Assembly: GCF_000016665.1 (NCBI RefSeq)
Contig: NC_009523.1
Coordinates: 62,001-126,000 of the forward strand
Direction of reading: 5' to 3'
Length of the DNA stretch: 64,000 nt
Origin: Roseiflexus sp. RS-1
GTDB lineage: Bacteria; Chloroflexota; Chloroflexia; Chloroflexales; Roseiflexaceae
Below are positions 1 through 10,000 of this stretch, piece after piece. The translations under genes and the position numbers were made by a program. The number at the start of each line of letters is the position of its first letter. Within the stretch, counting starts at the first letter, position 1. The notes beneath the pieces are model-generated. The model was not told where the DNA came from and did no database searches. It worked only from the letters and a program-made list of their open reading frames with translations.

Positions 1-230
1 TAGCCGCGACGCAGCGCCGCCACCCCTGCCAGACTGGCCAGCATGACCAGCACGGCGCCACCGGCAGGAACTCCGCTGGTTGGGTTAACGCCGAGCACGG
101 CGAGAAAGACGATCAACGCAACCAGCGCTGCGACGCTGATTGCGATCAGGATCATCTGGAGCGCTGGCGCCTGCCGGCGTTCGATAGGATCGGTTGATGC
201 AATGAGAAACTGGCGCATATCCGTCTGCAT
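1..230 (-). CDS. N-terminal part of a membrane protein (cut by window edge)
   Basis: Reading from an ATG at 230, the frame stays open to base 1 (76 codons). The protein starts MQTDMRQFLIAS, has a short charged cytoplasmic segment (about residues 1-24) and then two hydrophobic stretches (about 25-47 and 55-72) separated by a Gly/Pro/Asn turn, so it is a membrane protein with its C-terminus outside the window. Many Chloroflexota histidine kinases begin this way, but nothing here proves that. A purine-rich CGGAGATAGT sits just before the ATG. Confidence 0.6.
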   Translation of the reverse strand, partial: MQTDMRQFLIASTDPIERRQAPALQMILIAISVAALVALIVFLAVLGVNPTSGVPAGGAVLVMLASLAGVAALRRG

Positions 231-570
231 ACTATCTCCGCTGCACAATGTTGAGCGTCCCGACGCTGCCGGGCATCATCGTTATGGTTCGGTTCCAGCA
301 CCATATCCTGATTCTGTCTGGATACATCACTCAATGGAGAGGCAGAACCGAGGATATGCGCCTCTATCAAAATTGCCCAGTGCTGCACGGACGCGCATCA
401 ATGGGCAATTCGGGATACCAGTATGATGCAACGCTGCTCCTGTTGTCAAGATAGTTTCGTCGAATGTTACACACGCACCAGACCGGCAGGCAGGGTGTGT
501 AACCTTTCGCAGAGTGTTGCATTTCAAGAGTGACACAACCCTGTCATTGGAAACAGAAAGGAGATCACCC
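231..570. other. Intergenic region between divergent genes
   Basis: No coding frame here looks real. It separates the minus-strand membrane protein gene from the plus-strand DUF2892 gene, so it should hold both promoters. A TTGTCA at about 443 with a poor -10 (GTTACA) 17 bases later is the only plus-strand candidate I see; it is weak. Confidence 0.4.
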
Positions 571-789
571 ATGTTCACGAAGAATGAAGGTTCTCTGGAT
601 CGCGGTATTCGCGCCGTGGTAGGCGTGCTGGCGCTTATTGCCGGATTCACGATGCTGAGCGGCGTGTGGCAGATCGTTGCCGGTGTGGTGGGGCTTGTGC
701 TGCTCGCTACAGCGGCAATCGGCATCTGCCCGCTCTACTCGGTGTTGGGCATCAACACCTGCCCGGTGAAGCCTGCCGAACGGCGTTGA
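571..789 (+). CDS. DUF2892 (YgaP-type) small membrane protein
   Basis: A 72-residue protein. After a charged N-terminus (MFTKNEGSLDRGIRA) come two hydrophobic segments (about residues 16-33 and 36-53) and the conserved end CPLYSVLGINTCP, which is the pattern of the DUF2892 / YgaP transmembrane family. These proteins are often linked to rhodanese or thiol chemistry, but the specific role is unknown. I chose the ATG at 571 over an earlier in-frame start because an AAAGGAG ribosome site lies 7 bases upstream. Its last 38 bases overlap tail-to-tail with the convergent helicase gene. Confidence 0.85.
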   Translation: MFTKNEGSLDRGIRAVVGVLALIAGFTMLSGVWQIVAGVVGLVLLATAAIGICPLYSVLGINTCPVKPAERR

Positions 790-2767
790 GTTGCGCGAAG
801 AACGGCGGTGGTTCGCCGACGCATGTGATCGCCAGGCGCTGCCCGGCGCGCGTCAACGCCATGTACAACCGGCGGGTGTTGTCGCGGATCAGGGCAGCGC
901 GTTCTTCATCGGACAGAATCGGGTTCTGTTCCGCCTGATACAGGCGGTGTACGCCCATCACAAAGACGATCGGGCTTTCGAGACCGGTTGCGGCATTCAT
1001 GGTGCACACCCGGAGATGCTTCCCTGGCGGTATCTTCTTCGGATCGGCTACCGCTGCACTGCCAAACTCCCGTCGCAGGCGTTCCAGCATCCGATCAACG
1101 CCCTGCCAGTCGGGATGGATCACCAGGATGTGCTCCAGCGCGACGCCACGTTCGCGGAGTGCACGAATCTCATTGACGACACGCGTCATTTCGTCCTGCT
1201 CGCTGTCGAGCACGACGACCTGCGGCGGTTCATTGTGCGCTTGAGGCGCGGCTTGTGCGATGATCGCTTCATCATCATCGGGCAAACGCATCTGATACAT
1301 GCGGGAAGCAAAATCGAGAATCGCGGGAGCGGTGCGGTACGATCGGTCGAGACGCACGGAATGCCCGCGCACCTCCAATCCCATCTCTTTCCATGATTGC
1401 CCGCGCCGCAAAAATCCCTGGGTCGGGTCGGCGACAAGGAACAGATGACCGGCAGGCTTGAGGATCCGTTTGATGATTGCGAACCAGATTGGTGCAAAGA
1501 ACTGCGCTTCGTCGATCAGAATAAAATCATACGGCTCAACCAGGAGTCGTCCTTCCACAAGGGCGCGCCAGATACGGCGCGGGACATCACCCCAATCGAG
1601 CAGTCCTCGCGCAGTCATTAAACGTCGATACGTGGTTATCGCATCGAACATACGGTTGCGCATCGATTCGTTCAAGCCAAAACCGCGTCCAGACCGTTTG
1701 GCGTCAAGGTATTCCTCGCGGGTGTTCAACAGCCGATCCTTGAACCAGTCGATCTCTTCCTGCAACATCCGCTCGGATATCGACGTGTCCGCCAGGTGCT
1801 GACGCCACACATCGGCAATCACCGAGGCGCGTTTACGTTCACTGATGATGTTCCAGCGTTCATCCGACGGCCTGTGGCGCCAGCACCACTGGTGAAAGGT
1901 CTGCCACTCGACGCCTGTGTCGTTGTTGGTGAGACGCCAGTAGCGCGCTTCGAGGTCGCGGATCAGTGGACGATTGAACGTCAACACGAGAATGCGCTTC
2001 TGTGGAAAATACTGCCGCAACAAACGGGCACGATACACGACCAGCAGCGATTTGCCGCTGCCAGCCACACCGCTGACCTGCCGCACTCCCATATCACGGC
2101 TCACGCTCCCGGCTTCGTCCGAAAGTTCCAGATCAACTTTGAGCGCCCATTCCTGCACCGGGCTGAGGAGGCAGTCGGTTAGTCCGGCTGATGTGTTCCG
2201 AAACGGCGACCCGCGAATAGTCATGGATGCAGGAACGACAACTTCGGGCGAAAAGATCGATCGTAACGCCATCGTCTGTCCGACCGTCAACGGCGCGCCG
2301 AGGTGCGACTCGATCCAGGCGGGCAATCGTTCCGGACTCAGATCGTCACGCCCGGTCGCCGGAATGTCCGGCGGCAGCGCCTGACGCAGATCGTTGTTGG
2401 AAATGTTCGGGAACAGGATGACACCCGGAACCTGTTCAGGCGCCAGCGCCTGTGCGGAAGCGCTGAGCATCGACCAGAACTGACGGAGGGCTTCCTGCGC
2501 GACGCTCCCGAATGCCGCGCCACCGCCGAACAACTGACCCTGCAAGGCAGTTCGAGCATCCTGCGGCGTCGCTGGTGATACCTTAATCAGCAGGTATCGT
2601 GCAGAGCGGTGGCACACCAGAAAATCGGGACCGGGCGTACTTCCGCTGGCAAGCCGCAACCAGACGGCATAATCGCTATCTGGCAGCAGACGCTTCAGCA
2701 TCCGGAAGACTTTCGCCGTCTCAGGCGGGAGCGCGCTCGGCGGCGTGTTGGGAAACATGACAGCCAT
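752..2767 (-). CDS. UvrD-like superfamily 1 helicase with NERD-like N-terminus
   Basis: A 671-residue SF1A helicase. Walker A is GVAGSGKS (residues 233-240), motif II is LIDEAQ (about 417-422), and a motif IV-like LDRSYRT and a C-terminal YMALTRAGQRL (motif VI) are present. The first 100 residues (PDFLVCHRSARYLLIKV) resemble the nuclease-related NERD fold often placed in front of UvrD-type helicases; that part is a weak call. The family unwinds DNA 3'-5' in repair, and NERD helicases also occur in phage defence. It lies 44 bases downstream of another helicase on the same strand, probably one operon. Its 3' end overlaps the convergent DUF2892 gene. Confidence 0.88.
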   Translation of the reverse strand: MAVMFPNTPPSALPPETAKVFRMLKRLLPDSDYAVWLRLASGSTPGPDFLVCHRSARYLLIKVSPATPQDARTALQGQLFGGGAAFGSVAQEALRQFWSMLSASAQALAPEQVPGVILFPNISNNDLRQALPPDIPATGRDDLSPERLPAWIESHLGAPLTVGQTMALRSIFSPEVVVPASMTIRGSPFRNTSAGLTDCLLSPVQEWALKVDLELSDEAGSVSRDMGVRQVSGVAGSGKSLLVVYRARLLRQYFPQKRILVLTFNRPLIRDLEARYWRLTNNDTGVEWQTFHQWCWRHRPSDERWNIISERKRASVIADVWRQHLADTSISERMLQEEIDWFKDRLLNTREEYLDAKRSGRGFGLNESMRNRMFDAITTYRRLMTARGLLDWGDVPRRIWRALVEGRLLVEPYDFILIDEAQFFAPIWFAIIKRILKPAGHLFLVADPTQGFLRRGQSWKEMGLEVRGHSVRLDRSYRTAPAILDFASRMYQMRLPDDDEAIIAQAAPQAHNEPPQVVVLDSEQDEMTRVVNEIRALRERGVALEHILVIHPDWQGVDRMLERLRREFGSAAVADPKKIPPGKHLRVCTMNAATGLESPIVFVMGVHRLYQAEQNPILSDEERAALIRDNTRRLYMALTRAGQRLAITCVGEPPPFFAQLNAVRQASPGRC

Positions 2768-2811
2768 ATCGGAACGATCCCTTCCACATCAACGCGCGTC
2801 TCACAACGAAA

Positions 2812-4632
2812 TTACCGCACATACGGGGAGGTACGATACGCGCATGAGGCGATACATTCTTTCAACTGTTCCACCAACACCTGGATATCCGGATCCTCTG
2901 AGACCAGGGACAGCAGATGGCTGCTTCCCACGATAATGAGTTTCACCCGGGCGCGGGTGATGGCGACGTTCAACCGTTCCGGTTGCAGGAAGAAATCGGC
3001 GATCCCGGCGGCAAATGCCGGATTCGAGGTTGTCAGCGACAGCAAGATGACATCGCGCTCCTGCCCTTGCATCCGTTCGACGGTATCAACAATAATCTTC
3101 CGCCGTTGTTCGCTGTCGGGAGGCATGGAGTGAAGCAGATTGCGAATGGTGCGCGCCTGCGCCCGGTACGGCGTGACGACGCCAATTTCGTCGGGTTTGA
3201 CGCCGCATGCCAGCAGTTCAGCGATCAGATCACAGATCAGGCTCGCCTCCGCCATGCTGCTTGTAGTGGCATTGCGATGGTGCAGATCGACAAACACTTT
3301 TGGCGCTTCCGGGTCAAGAATAGTCTCGAAGCGCGTTGGCTGTCGCATATACGCAACCCTACGTTGAGCAATCTCTTTCGACGCACACCGGAGTTGACCG
3401 TCGTAGTACTGCTGGCTGGGCCATTCGGTCAGTTCAGCGTTCATGCGATAGGTTTCGTCGAGCATCGTGTCGAACCGTCGCCCGACAAGCGCGCCAAACA
3501 CCGAGGCGCGGAGCCATGCCTCCCTGTGTCGCGCGGTCAGCACCGGCGGCAACTGTTTGTGATCGCCGATGAAAATATACCGTTTTGCGACCAGCATTCC
3601 CATAATGGCGAGAGGCATGGTAATCTGACTGGCTTCATCGAAGATCACCGTATCGAACTCAACACCGTTGAGACGCTGTGTGCGCGTTGCGAATGGCGTG
3701 GCGCCAATTGCGTACCCGCCGCTTAACTCAGCAAGCGGCGACCCTTCGAACGTCTCGTAGTTCCGAACATCTGCACCTTCGCTGGCGCTTGCCTGACGCC
3801 CGATTTTGCAGAACGACGCCGGCGCTGCATCACCGAGACGATCCAGTTCAGCCAGCTTTTCCAGCGCGTTGTTGATCGCCCGGTGCGTGAACGCGGTTAC
3901 GAACACACGCTCGCCATCCTCGACGAGCAGTTGCACAAGACGCGCAAGCACAAGCGTCTTGCCTGTTCCGGGAGGTCCCTGGATCAGCCAGGTCAGGTTG
4001 GTGGCATAAGCATTTGCCAGCGCCTCACACTGCGTCGCGTTCAACCCCCACTGCTCTGCGCGCTCATATGCACGCTCATAGCGAGCATAGTCGAGCGTCG
4101 GGTTCACCTGACCCATCAGAAGGGGCAGGATGCGCTGCTGACCGACTGCTGTCCCGGCAGTCTGATCAAGTGCGTCGAGGATGTACGGACTGAAGTCGAC
4201 ATAGCCGTAATCCAGCACCCATCCGGTGCGCTGGTGCAGGATTCGTCCCCAATTGACGCCGGGATCGTCGGTCGAGACCAGGAGGCGCGTTTCGTCATCG
4301 ACTTCGAGCGTACAGGGGACGCGCGGCTCCTCGAAGGGATTGCCGCGGTTCAGCAGCAGGATATCACCTTCACGGAAACGAGAGACGTTGCGGTTGCAGG
4401 CAAGTTCGACGATCCCTTCCGGCGTCACAGAAACGACCTGCACCCCTTCAATGGCGTCTCCCTGGGCTACGCGCTCGGAGATCGGCTTCGACCAGGTTTG
4501 CACGATCTGCTGGCGCTGACTGTCGGCTTCGTCGAGCACCAGACGACGCAGGCGGCGCAGGAAATCGGCGGATGATGATACAGAACGCTCTGATGCGGTC
4601 ACAGGATGCTGCACGCCTTGTGCTGTTGTCAT
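2812..4632 (-). CDS. DNA2/UPF1-like superfamily 1B helicase
   Basis: A 606-residue protein. After about 200 residues without a recognised catalytic motif comes an SF1B helicase core: Walker A GPPGTGKT (219-226), motif II FDEAS (331-335), motif III GDHKQLPP, motif V RMQGQERDVILLS, and motif VI RLNVAITRARVKLI. These are typical of the DNA2/NAM7/UPF1 group, 5'-3' helicases acting on DNA or RNA. The N-terminal region has a beta-rich stretch (about 55-120) like the 1B or stalk domain. It starts the minus-strand pair with the UvrD-like helicase. The ATG at 4632 gives MTTAQGVQ; a run-on upstream start is not needed. Confidence 0.9.
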   Translation of the reverse strand: MTTAQGVQHPVTASERSVSSSADFLRRLRRLVLDEADSQRQQIVQTWSKPISERVAQGDAIEGVQVVSVTPEGIVELACNRNVSRFREGDILLLNRGNPFEEPRVPCTLEVDDETRLLVSTDDPGVNWGRILHQRTGWVLDYGYVDFSPYILDALDQTAGTAVGQQRILPLLMGQVNPTLDYARYERAYERAEQWGLNATQCEALANAYATNLTWLIQGPPGTGKTLVLARLVQLLVEDGERVFVTAFTHRAINNALEKLAELDRLGDAAPASFCKIGRQASASEGADVRNYETFEGSPLAELSGGYAIGATPFATRTQRLNGVEFDTVIFDEASQITMPLAIMGMLVAKRYIFIGDHKQLPPVLTARHREAWLRASVFGALVGRRFDTMLDETYRMNAELTEWPSQQYYDGQLRCASKEIAQRRVAYMRQPTRFETILDPEAPKVFVDLHHRNATTSSMAEASLICDLIAELLACGVKPDEIGVVTPYRAQARTIRNLLHSMPPDSEQRRKIIVDTVERMQGQERDVILLSLTTSNPAFAAGIADFFLQPERLNVAITRARVKLIIVGSSHLLSLVSEDPDIQVLVEQLKECIASCAYRTSPYVR

Positions 4633-5266
4633 GCCGGGTCGCGCGTGTCATTACAAAATGTGCAGCCGCACTGCATCAGTGTACTGTGAGTACAGGCATG
4701 ATGTCAAGTATTTCTTGAGTTGCTGCGCCGTTGCAGGGTAATTGCAGGCGTCGGTCGCTGATGCACCATATGTGCAACCGGTCACGACTGCGCCTTTTCT
4801 GAGAGATTCGCTGATATCTGTAACGAAACGAACGCCAGCAACGTCAAACACTGGCGCGCATTGGGGTAGCGAAGGACTGACGAGGATTCGTCCTGCATAC
4901 GCCGACAACGCACATTATCAGGCGAAGACCTGCTTGAGCAAGGGTAAAATCTCGTCAGCGGCGCGCTTGCCAGAGTGGAGGTTGCAGATCGAGGATGTCA
5001 GCGCATGCTGAAAGTGGTATGTTTGTCAGTGTGGCCAGCAAAAGTTAGAGAAATTCACGACGACTCACGAGGGCCTCTCAATCCGTGTTCCAGTCTGGCT
5101 CAGACGTGTGCTTCGCTACGCATCAAACCACGTTTCGTTTTTGGCATTCTCTGCGTTCTCGGCGTCTCAGCGGTGCGTTTTTGCATTGAAGTCATGATCT
5201 GGCAGATTCTGACCCTCCCGCCAGCCGACAGCCGACGGGAGGGTGTCCTGCTCAAGCCTTCGATCC
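4633..5266. other. Intergenic region with one dispersed-repeat copy
   Basis: A stretch of 634 bases between divergent and convergent neighbours with no convincing gene; short open frames show no codon bias. It is more AT-rich than its surroundings at 4650-4720, where the promoter of the helicase pair should lie. The right half holds a copy of the dispersed repeat described separately (about 5093-5195). Confidence 0.5.
5093..5195 (+). repeat. Dispersed repeat copy 1
   Basis: This copy shares with those near 35.9 and 41.1 kb a block CTGGCTCAGACG, a block GTTCTC, and the end block CGTCTCAGCGGTGCGTTTTT followed by GCA-TGAAGTCAT. It lacks the left end found in the other copies. It is non-coding and intergenic. 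Confidence 0.7.
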
Positions 5267-5584
5267 TTAACCCAACATCTCTACCGACACCGTCCGATTA
5301 TACTTCTGTTTGCGGCGAATGTCGCGCAGGGCGCGCCGGTTGCGGTAGACGGTGATGAGGACCGGGGTGTACCCCTTGTCATTGATGACGAGGGTGGCGC
5401 CTTCCAGATGATGATATTTTTGAAATATCGCCCGGTCGTCCGGGATGTCCCGCCGCCCCAGGAAAATGTGCAGCGCGCCGCCGCTGCGAATGCGACGACC
5501 ATGTCGCATAATGAAAGCCACCTCGTCGTCCGTCAGGTTGCGTTGCGCCTGTCGCACGCGCGCGTGATTGCTTTTGGCGATCAT
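5267..5584 (-). CDS. DUF4258-like small protein
   Basis: A 105-residue basic protein beginning MIAKSNHARVRQAQRNL. The pattern of an N-terminal His/Arg-rich helix followed by a predicted beta sheet ending in VLITVYR resembles DUF4258, a group related to RelE/BrnT-like small toxins; this is a similarity of pattern only. The ATG at 5584 is preceded by a strong ACAGGAGGAGG site, so the longer frame running upstream to 6163 (opposite the sigma factor gene) is not used. No antitoxin partner is visible next to it. Confidence 0.65.
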   Translation of the reverse strand: MIAKSNHARVRQAQRNLTDDEVAFIMRHGRRIRSGGALHIFLGRRDIPDDRAIFQKYHHLEGATLVINDKGYTPVLITVYRNRRALRDIRRKQKYNRTVSVEMLG

Positions 5585-5746
5585 TGCTGCCTCCTCCTGT
5601 CCGGATGCGGCGCTCGCTTTGTCTTGAGATACGCAGCGTCTGCACCGCGTGTTGCGCTCAGCATAGCGCTCGTTTATGAACACGATAAGACAGAGGCGCG
5701 CCCGTTTTTTCATCTTCAGCGGTTGACAATTGCAGCAGCGTGTGTT

Positions 5747-5768
5747 AAGAACTGAGAACTGAGAACCG
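5747..5768 (+). repeat. Short AGAACTG/AGAACCG repeat
   Basis: A short tandem of the unit AGAACTG ending AGAACCG lies in front of the sigma factor gene. The same unit is expanded over about 150 bases near 32.6 kb. Confidence 0.5.
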
Positions 5769-5830
5769 ACGGGCGCCGAGGGGGATGGTGCAGTTGAGGC
5801 TCTGGCGGTCTGACAAAGGCGGTTGATGCG

Positions 5831-6478
5831 ATGGCACAGGAACGTTCCTGGTATGAGGTGGTTCAGGAGTGTCAGGCGCGCGTCGTCCGCATCCGCGCGG
5901 TGTTGACGACAGGCGGCACGCTGACGCCTGAACTTCAGTCCGACCTTGATGCCGTCATTCTTGCGATGCGCAACTGGCTCATTGGTCGCGTACGGCAGTA
6001 TGGATTGACTGAGGATGCGTTCGGCGATGTTTTGCTCGCGGTTATCGAGCAACTTCACCGCGATCTGCGCAGTCCAGGCTTCGGCAGTATGGAGCGCAAG
6101 TTCGGCGCGTATATCACTTCGACGGTCAACCGCATTCTCTTCGAGCGAAGAAAAACAGATCAAACCAACCCCTTATCTTTTCTTAGTCTGGATGCACCGA
6201 CGGGCGATGATGGTCTGCCGCTTCATCGCATGATTGAAGACAAAACGCTGGAACAGCACGCTGATGCATACCAGGAAGAACAGATCCGCGCCCGACTCGA
6301 TGCGGCTATCGCCAGACTGCCCGTGATCGAACGTCAGGTTGTCACCCTGCGTCTTGATGGTGTTGCGAGCGTGGATATCGCCCGGCAGTTCGGCATGTCG
6401 CCTGCAAATGTCACGCACATTCATCATCGCGCGGTCAAAAGACTGAAACAGATTCTGACCGGCGAGGGGGCGTTATGA
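5831..6478 (+). CDS. Sigma-70 family RNA polymerase sigma factor
   Basis: A 215-residue protein with a region 2-like helical segment (about 40-110, including ERKFGAYITSTVNRILFERR) and a clear region 4 HTH (about 155-205, LPVIERQVVTLRLDGVASVDIARQFGMSPANVTHIHHRAVKRL). It should recruit RNA polymerase to a small set of promoters. It is first of a three-gene operon: its stop codon overlaps the ATG of the HTH gene by four bases, and that gene in turn overlaps the IrrE-helicase gene by four. This suggests the sigma factor controls the helicase/peptidase unit or is controlled by it. Confidence 0.85.
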   Translation: MAQERSWYEVVQECQARVVRIRAVLTTGGTLTPELQSDLDAVILAMRNWLIGRVRQYGLTEDAFGDVLLAVIEQLHRDLRSPGFGSMERKFGAYITSTVNRILFERRKTDQTNPLSFLSLDAPTGDDGLPLHRMIEDKTLEQHADAYQEEQIRARLDAAIARLPVIERQVVTLRLDGVASVDIARQFGMSPANVTHIHHRAVKRLKQILTGEGAL

Positions 6479-7080
6479 AAGACCGTTCGTATTTTATCGA
6501 GGCGGCGCTGCGCTATGAGGAACTGCTTGAGTCTGGCCAGATCATCAGTCTCGATGCGTTTGTGGCGCAGGAACCGCCGGAAGTGCGCGAGGAGTTGCGC
6601 GCGTTTCTCGAATTCAATCTGACGCTCGGTGAACCGGATGAGCCGGTGGCGCCGACGGCGACGGAGGAAGCGCTTGCCGATCGCGCGCTGGCGCTGGCGC
6701 ACGCTGCCTGGGAGCGTGAACTCCGCGGCGAACCGACGCGAAATCTGACCGATCTCCGCCGGGAGCGACAGTTGAGCGTCGGGCGTCTGGCGCGACAACT
6801 GACTCTGCCGGTCAGTTTGCTGGCGCGTCTGGAGCGCGGCAAGGTGCGCGCAACCACCATTCCAGAGCGGTTGATCGAGCGTCTTGCCGATGCGTTGCAC
6901 ACACCGGTCGCTACAATCCGGGCAGCGCTGCTGGCGCCGCCGCCGGTCAGCGCTTCAGCCCGGTTGCACGCCGATGATGGCATCATCGAGCCGGAAGAGC
7001 CGACGGTCAGTTTTGCGCAGGCATTTGTTGACAGTGCGCCAACTGAGGAAGAGCGCGCCGCCTGGTCTGATGTGCTATGA
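6475..7080 (+). CDS. XRE-type helix-turn-helix regulator
   Basis: A 201-residue protein. The N-terminal third is helical and acidic (SLDAFVAQEPPEVREEL). Residues about 87-145 form a Cro/XRE HTH (LRRERQLSVGRLARQL, then LLARLERGKV, then IERLADALHTPV). The C-terminus is acidic and probably disordered. ImmA/IrrE peptidases characteristically act on XRE-type repressors encoded beside them (ImmR, DdrO), and the next gene encodes just such a peptidase domain, so this is the likely substrate. The acidic N-terminus could also bind the sigma factor; that is inference. Four-base overlaps on both sides indicate translational coupling. Confidence 0.8.
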   Translation: MKDRSYFIEAALRYEELLESGQIISLDAFVAQEPPEVREELRAFLEFNLTLGEPDEPVAPTATEEALADRALALAHAAWERELRGEPTRNLTDLRRERQLSVGRLARQLTLPVSLLARLERGKVRATTIPERLIERLADALHTPVATIRAALLAPPPVSASARLHADDGIIEPEEPTVSFAQAFVDSAPTEEERAAWSDVL

Positions 7081-10000
7081 GCGTTCGCCGACAACAGATC
7101 CGCGCTGCGGCTTGTGATGTGCGCCGCTCCTACTATGAGCGCGTCGGCAGTGATGATCTCAACCATCCGCTGTCGCTTGATACCCTTGTAGAGGAAATCT
7201 GGGGATTGACGGTCATCCGGGATGTGCTCGCCGCCGGTATTCAGGGGAAGGTCGAGCCGGAACACGACGTCATCCGGGTGCAGCGCGATCTTTCACCGAC
7301 CCGTCAGCGCTTCGTGATTGCCCACGAGATTGGTCATGTGCACCTCGAAGGGTTGGATGCCGGCCCGTTCCGCGATACCGACGAAACGCTCGATGAGTGT
7401 GCCGCAGGCGCCGACGATGAGACGGCGGTTCGTTCGTACAACCGGCGCGAGCGCCGCGAACAGGAGGCGAACCTGTTTGCGCTTGAATTGCTCGTGCCGG
7501 CGGAGGAACTCTGGCAGGCGGTTCAGCAGGCGGACTGGAGCATTGAGTCGCTTGCAGCGCAGTTTGCCGTCTCAACCGATGCCATCCGCGCGCAACTGGT
7601 GAATGTCTGCTGTCTCGATCCGCTGACACCACCCGACGGATCGACCGTTACCCGACATACGTCGTTCACGCCGGACCCGGAGCAACAGGCGGCAGTCGAT
7701 GCGCCGCTGCCGCTGCTGCTTGCGGCTGGACCGGGTACCGGGAAGACGCGCAGCATTGTGGCGAAGTATGTGTCACTGGTGCATCAGGGGGTCGATCCGG
7801 CATCGATCCTGGCGCTGACGTTTTCGAACAGGGCGGCGGAGGAGATGCGCGAGCGGATCATTGCTGCACTGCGTCAGGCAGCGCCACGCCTTGCCGGACG
7901 TGTGGAGATCAGTACGTTTCACTCGTGGGGACTGAATATCCTGCGCATCTACGGGGCGCGACTGGGGTTGCCGGCGGATGTGCGGCTTCTCGATACTGCC
8001 GATCTCTTTCTTCTGCTCTCGAAGCGCCTGGACGATCTGCGCCTGGCGTATTTCAAAGACCTGCGCGAACCGACCCGTCATCTGGTGACGATTATTCAGG
8101 CGATCAGCCGGATCAAGGATGAACTGTGGTCGCCGGAAGAGTTCGCGCGTGCGGCGGAGCAGGAAGCGGAGCGTCTGATCGGACAGGCGGAGCAGGATCA
8201 TCCTGGCGCTTCGCGCAAAGCCACCGAAGCGCGCGAGCGCGCGGTGCGACGGGCGACCGCGTTACGCGAACTGGCACAGATCTACCCGCGCTACGAAGCG
8301 ATCCTGCGCGAGGCGGGCGCACTGGACTATGGCGATCTGATTGTGTTACCGGTGAGGGCGCTGCACGATCCGGCAATCGCTGCCGATCTCCGTCGGCGTT
8401 ACCACTACCTTCTGGTCGATGAATTTCAGGATATCAACTACGCTTCGGGCGAGTTGATCCGGCTGCTCGATGGTGGACGCGGACGGGTGTGGGCGGTCGG
8501 CGATGCCTGGCAGAGCATCTATCGCTTTCGCGGCGCATCGGCGGCCAATCTCGATGAGTTCCTGCACCATTACCCGACGGCGCAGGTTCGCTATCTGACG
8601 CGCAACTACCGCTCGTTGCAACCGATCCTCGATGCCAGCGCCGCAGTGATGGTCAGCGATCCTCGCGCTGCAACCCGTCCGTTGCTGCAGGCGCAACGCA
8701 CCGGCGGCGGTCACGCAGTTATCGAACTAGTTGCACCGCACAGTCAGGATGAACATACAGCAATTGCGCACGACATTCTGCGCCGGGCGCGATCCGGTCG
8801 AGGCAGGGGATTGCCGCGCTGCGCCGTGCAACCGTGGATGCTGCACTGCCGGAAGATGCGACGTGCACTGCGTCGTCCACCCCTGTTCATTCGTCGCTGG
8901 CGTTTCCACGACCATGCAGTGCTCTGCCGCACCCACGAACAGGCGAGCGCAATTGCTGCTGTGCTCGAAGCGCACGGCATTCCGGTCGATCATCCGGGCA
9001 ACGTGTTCGAGGCGTCAGAGGTGAAGGATGTCCTGGCAATCTGCGCCCAGATTGGATCGACGAACAGCGCCGGTCTGCTGCGAGCGTTGACGATGCCCGA
9101 TCACCGTCTTGATCCCAACGACCTCAACCTGCTTGTCAGTCTGGCGCGACAGACGCAACAGGCGCTTCCACGCGCCGCTCGCGATCCGGCGGTTCTTGCG
9201 CAGTTGAGTGAAACCGCCCGACAGACGCTCACACGGCTTCAGACTATCGTCGAAACGCTGGAGAGAGAAGCGGATGTCTGGCACGCGCTGACGACCTATC
9301 TATTCGAGCAGAGTCAGGCGATGCGGCAACGGTTGAACCGCGCTGCACGGGGTGAGTATGCCGCACAACGGGAACTTGCCACACTCGGTCAGTTGATTGC
9401 GATTGCGCGCAACTTTGTGCGTCTTGCAACACCGGAGGAGAGCGGTGCGCCGCACTTCATCGCCTACATTCGCGCATTGCGCGCTGCCGGTGTGCAACCA
9501 CGACCGTTGATCGGCGGGCAGGCGGATGCCGTGCGGGTCATGACCGTCCACGCTGCAAAGGGGCTGGAGTTTCCAATTGTGTATGTACCAGGATTGCAGG
9601 AGGGACGCTTCCCGGCGCGGGGCAATCAGCGTGGATTGTCATTGCCTGCCGGTCTTATTCGCGGTTCGATCGAGCCTGAAGACCAGGAGGAGCGCTACCT
9701 TCTCTACGTGGCGATGACTCGCGCACGTGACCGGTTGGTGCTCAGTCGCGCACTGACGCGGGGCAATGGCGAGAGAGCAGCGGAACGTTCTTCGTTGTTA
9801 CCCGGCGATGGTGACGGGAATGGCGCACCCTGGATCGTTCGATCAGTCATCGGCGGGGCAACCTGTCCGAATCCAGCGCCTGCGATGCGGCTGCACGACA
9901 CACCAGCGCCGCGTATGCCGTTACCGGCTTCGAGTATCGATCTCGACGGTTGCAAACGGCGCTTTCTGTATCAGTACGTATATCAGTTGTACGACGATCT

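Noticed and set aside
4651-4908. An 85-codon minus-strand frame upstream of the DNA2-like helicase
   Set aside because: No ribosome site, no recognisable domain, AT-rich promoter-like sequence.
5585-6163. N-terminal extension of the DUF4258 gene across the sigma factor gene
   Set aside because: A strong ribosome site before the ATG at 5584 and poor codon bias upstream show the extension is a shadow.
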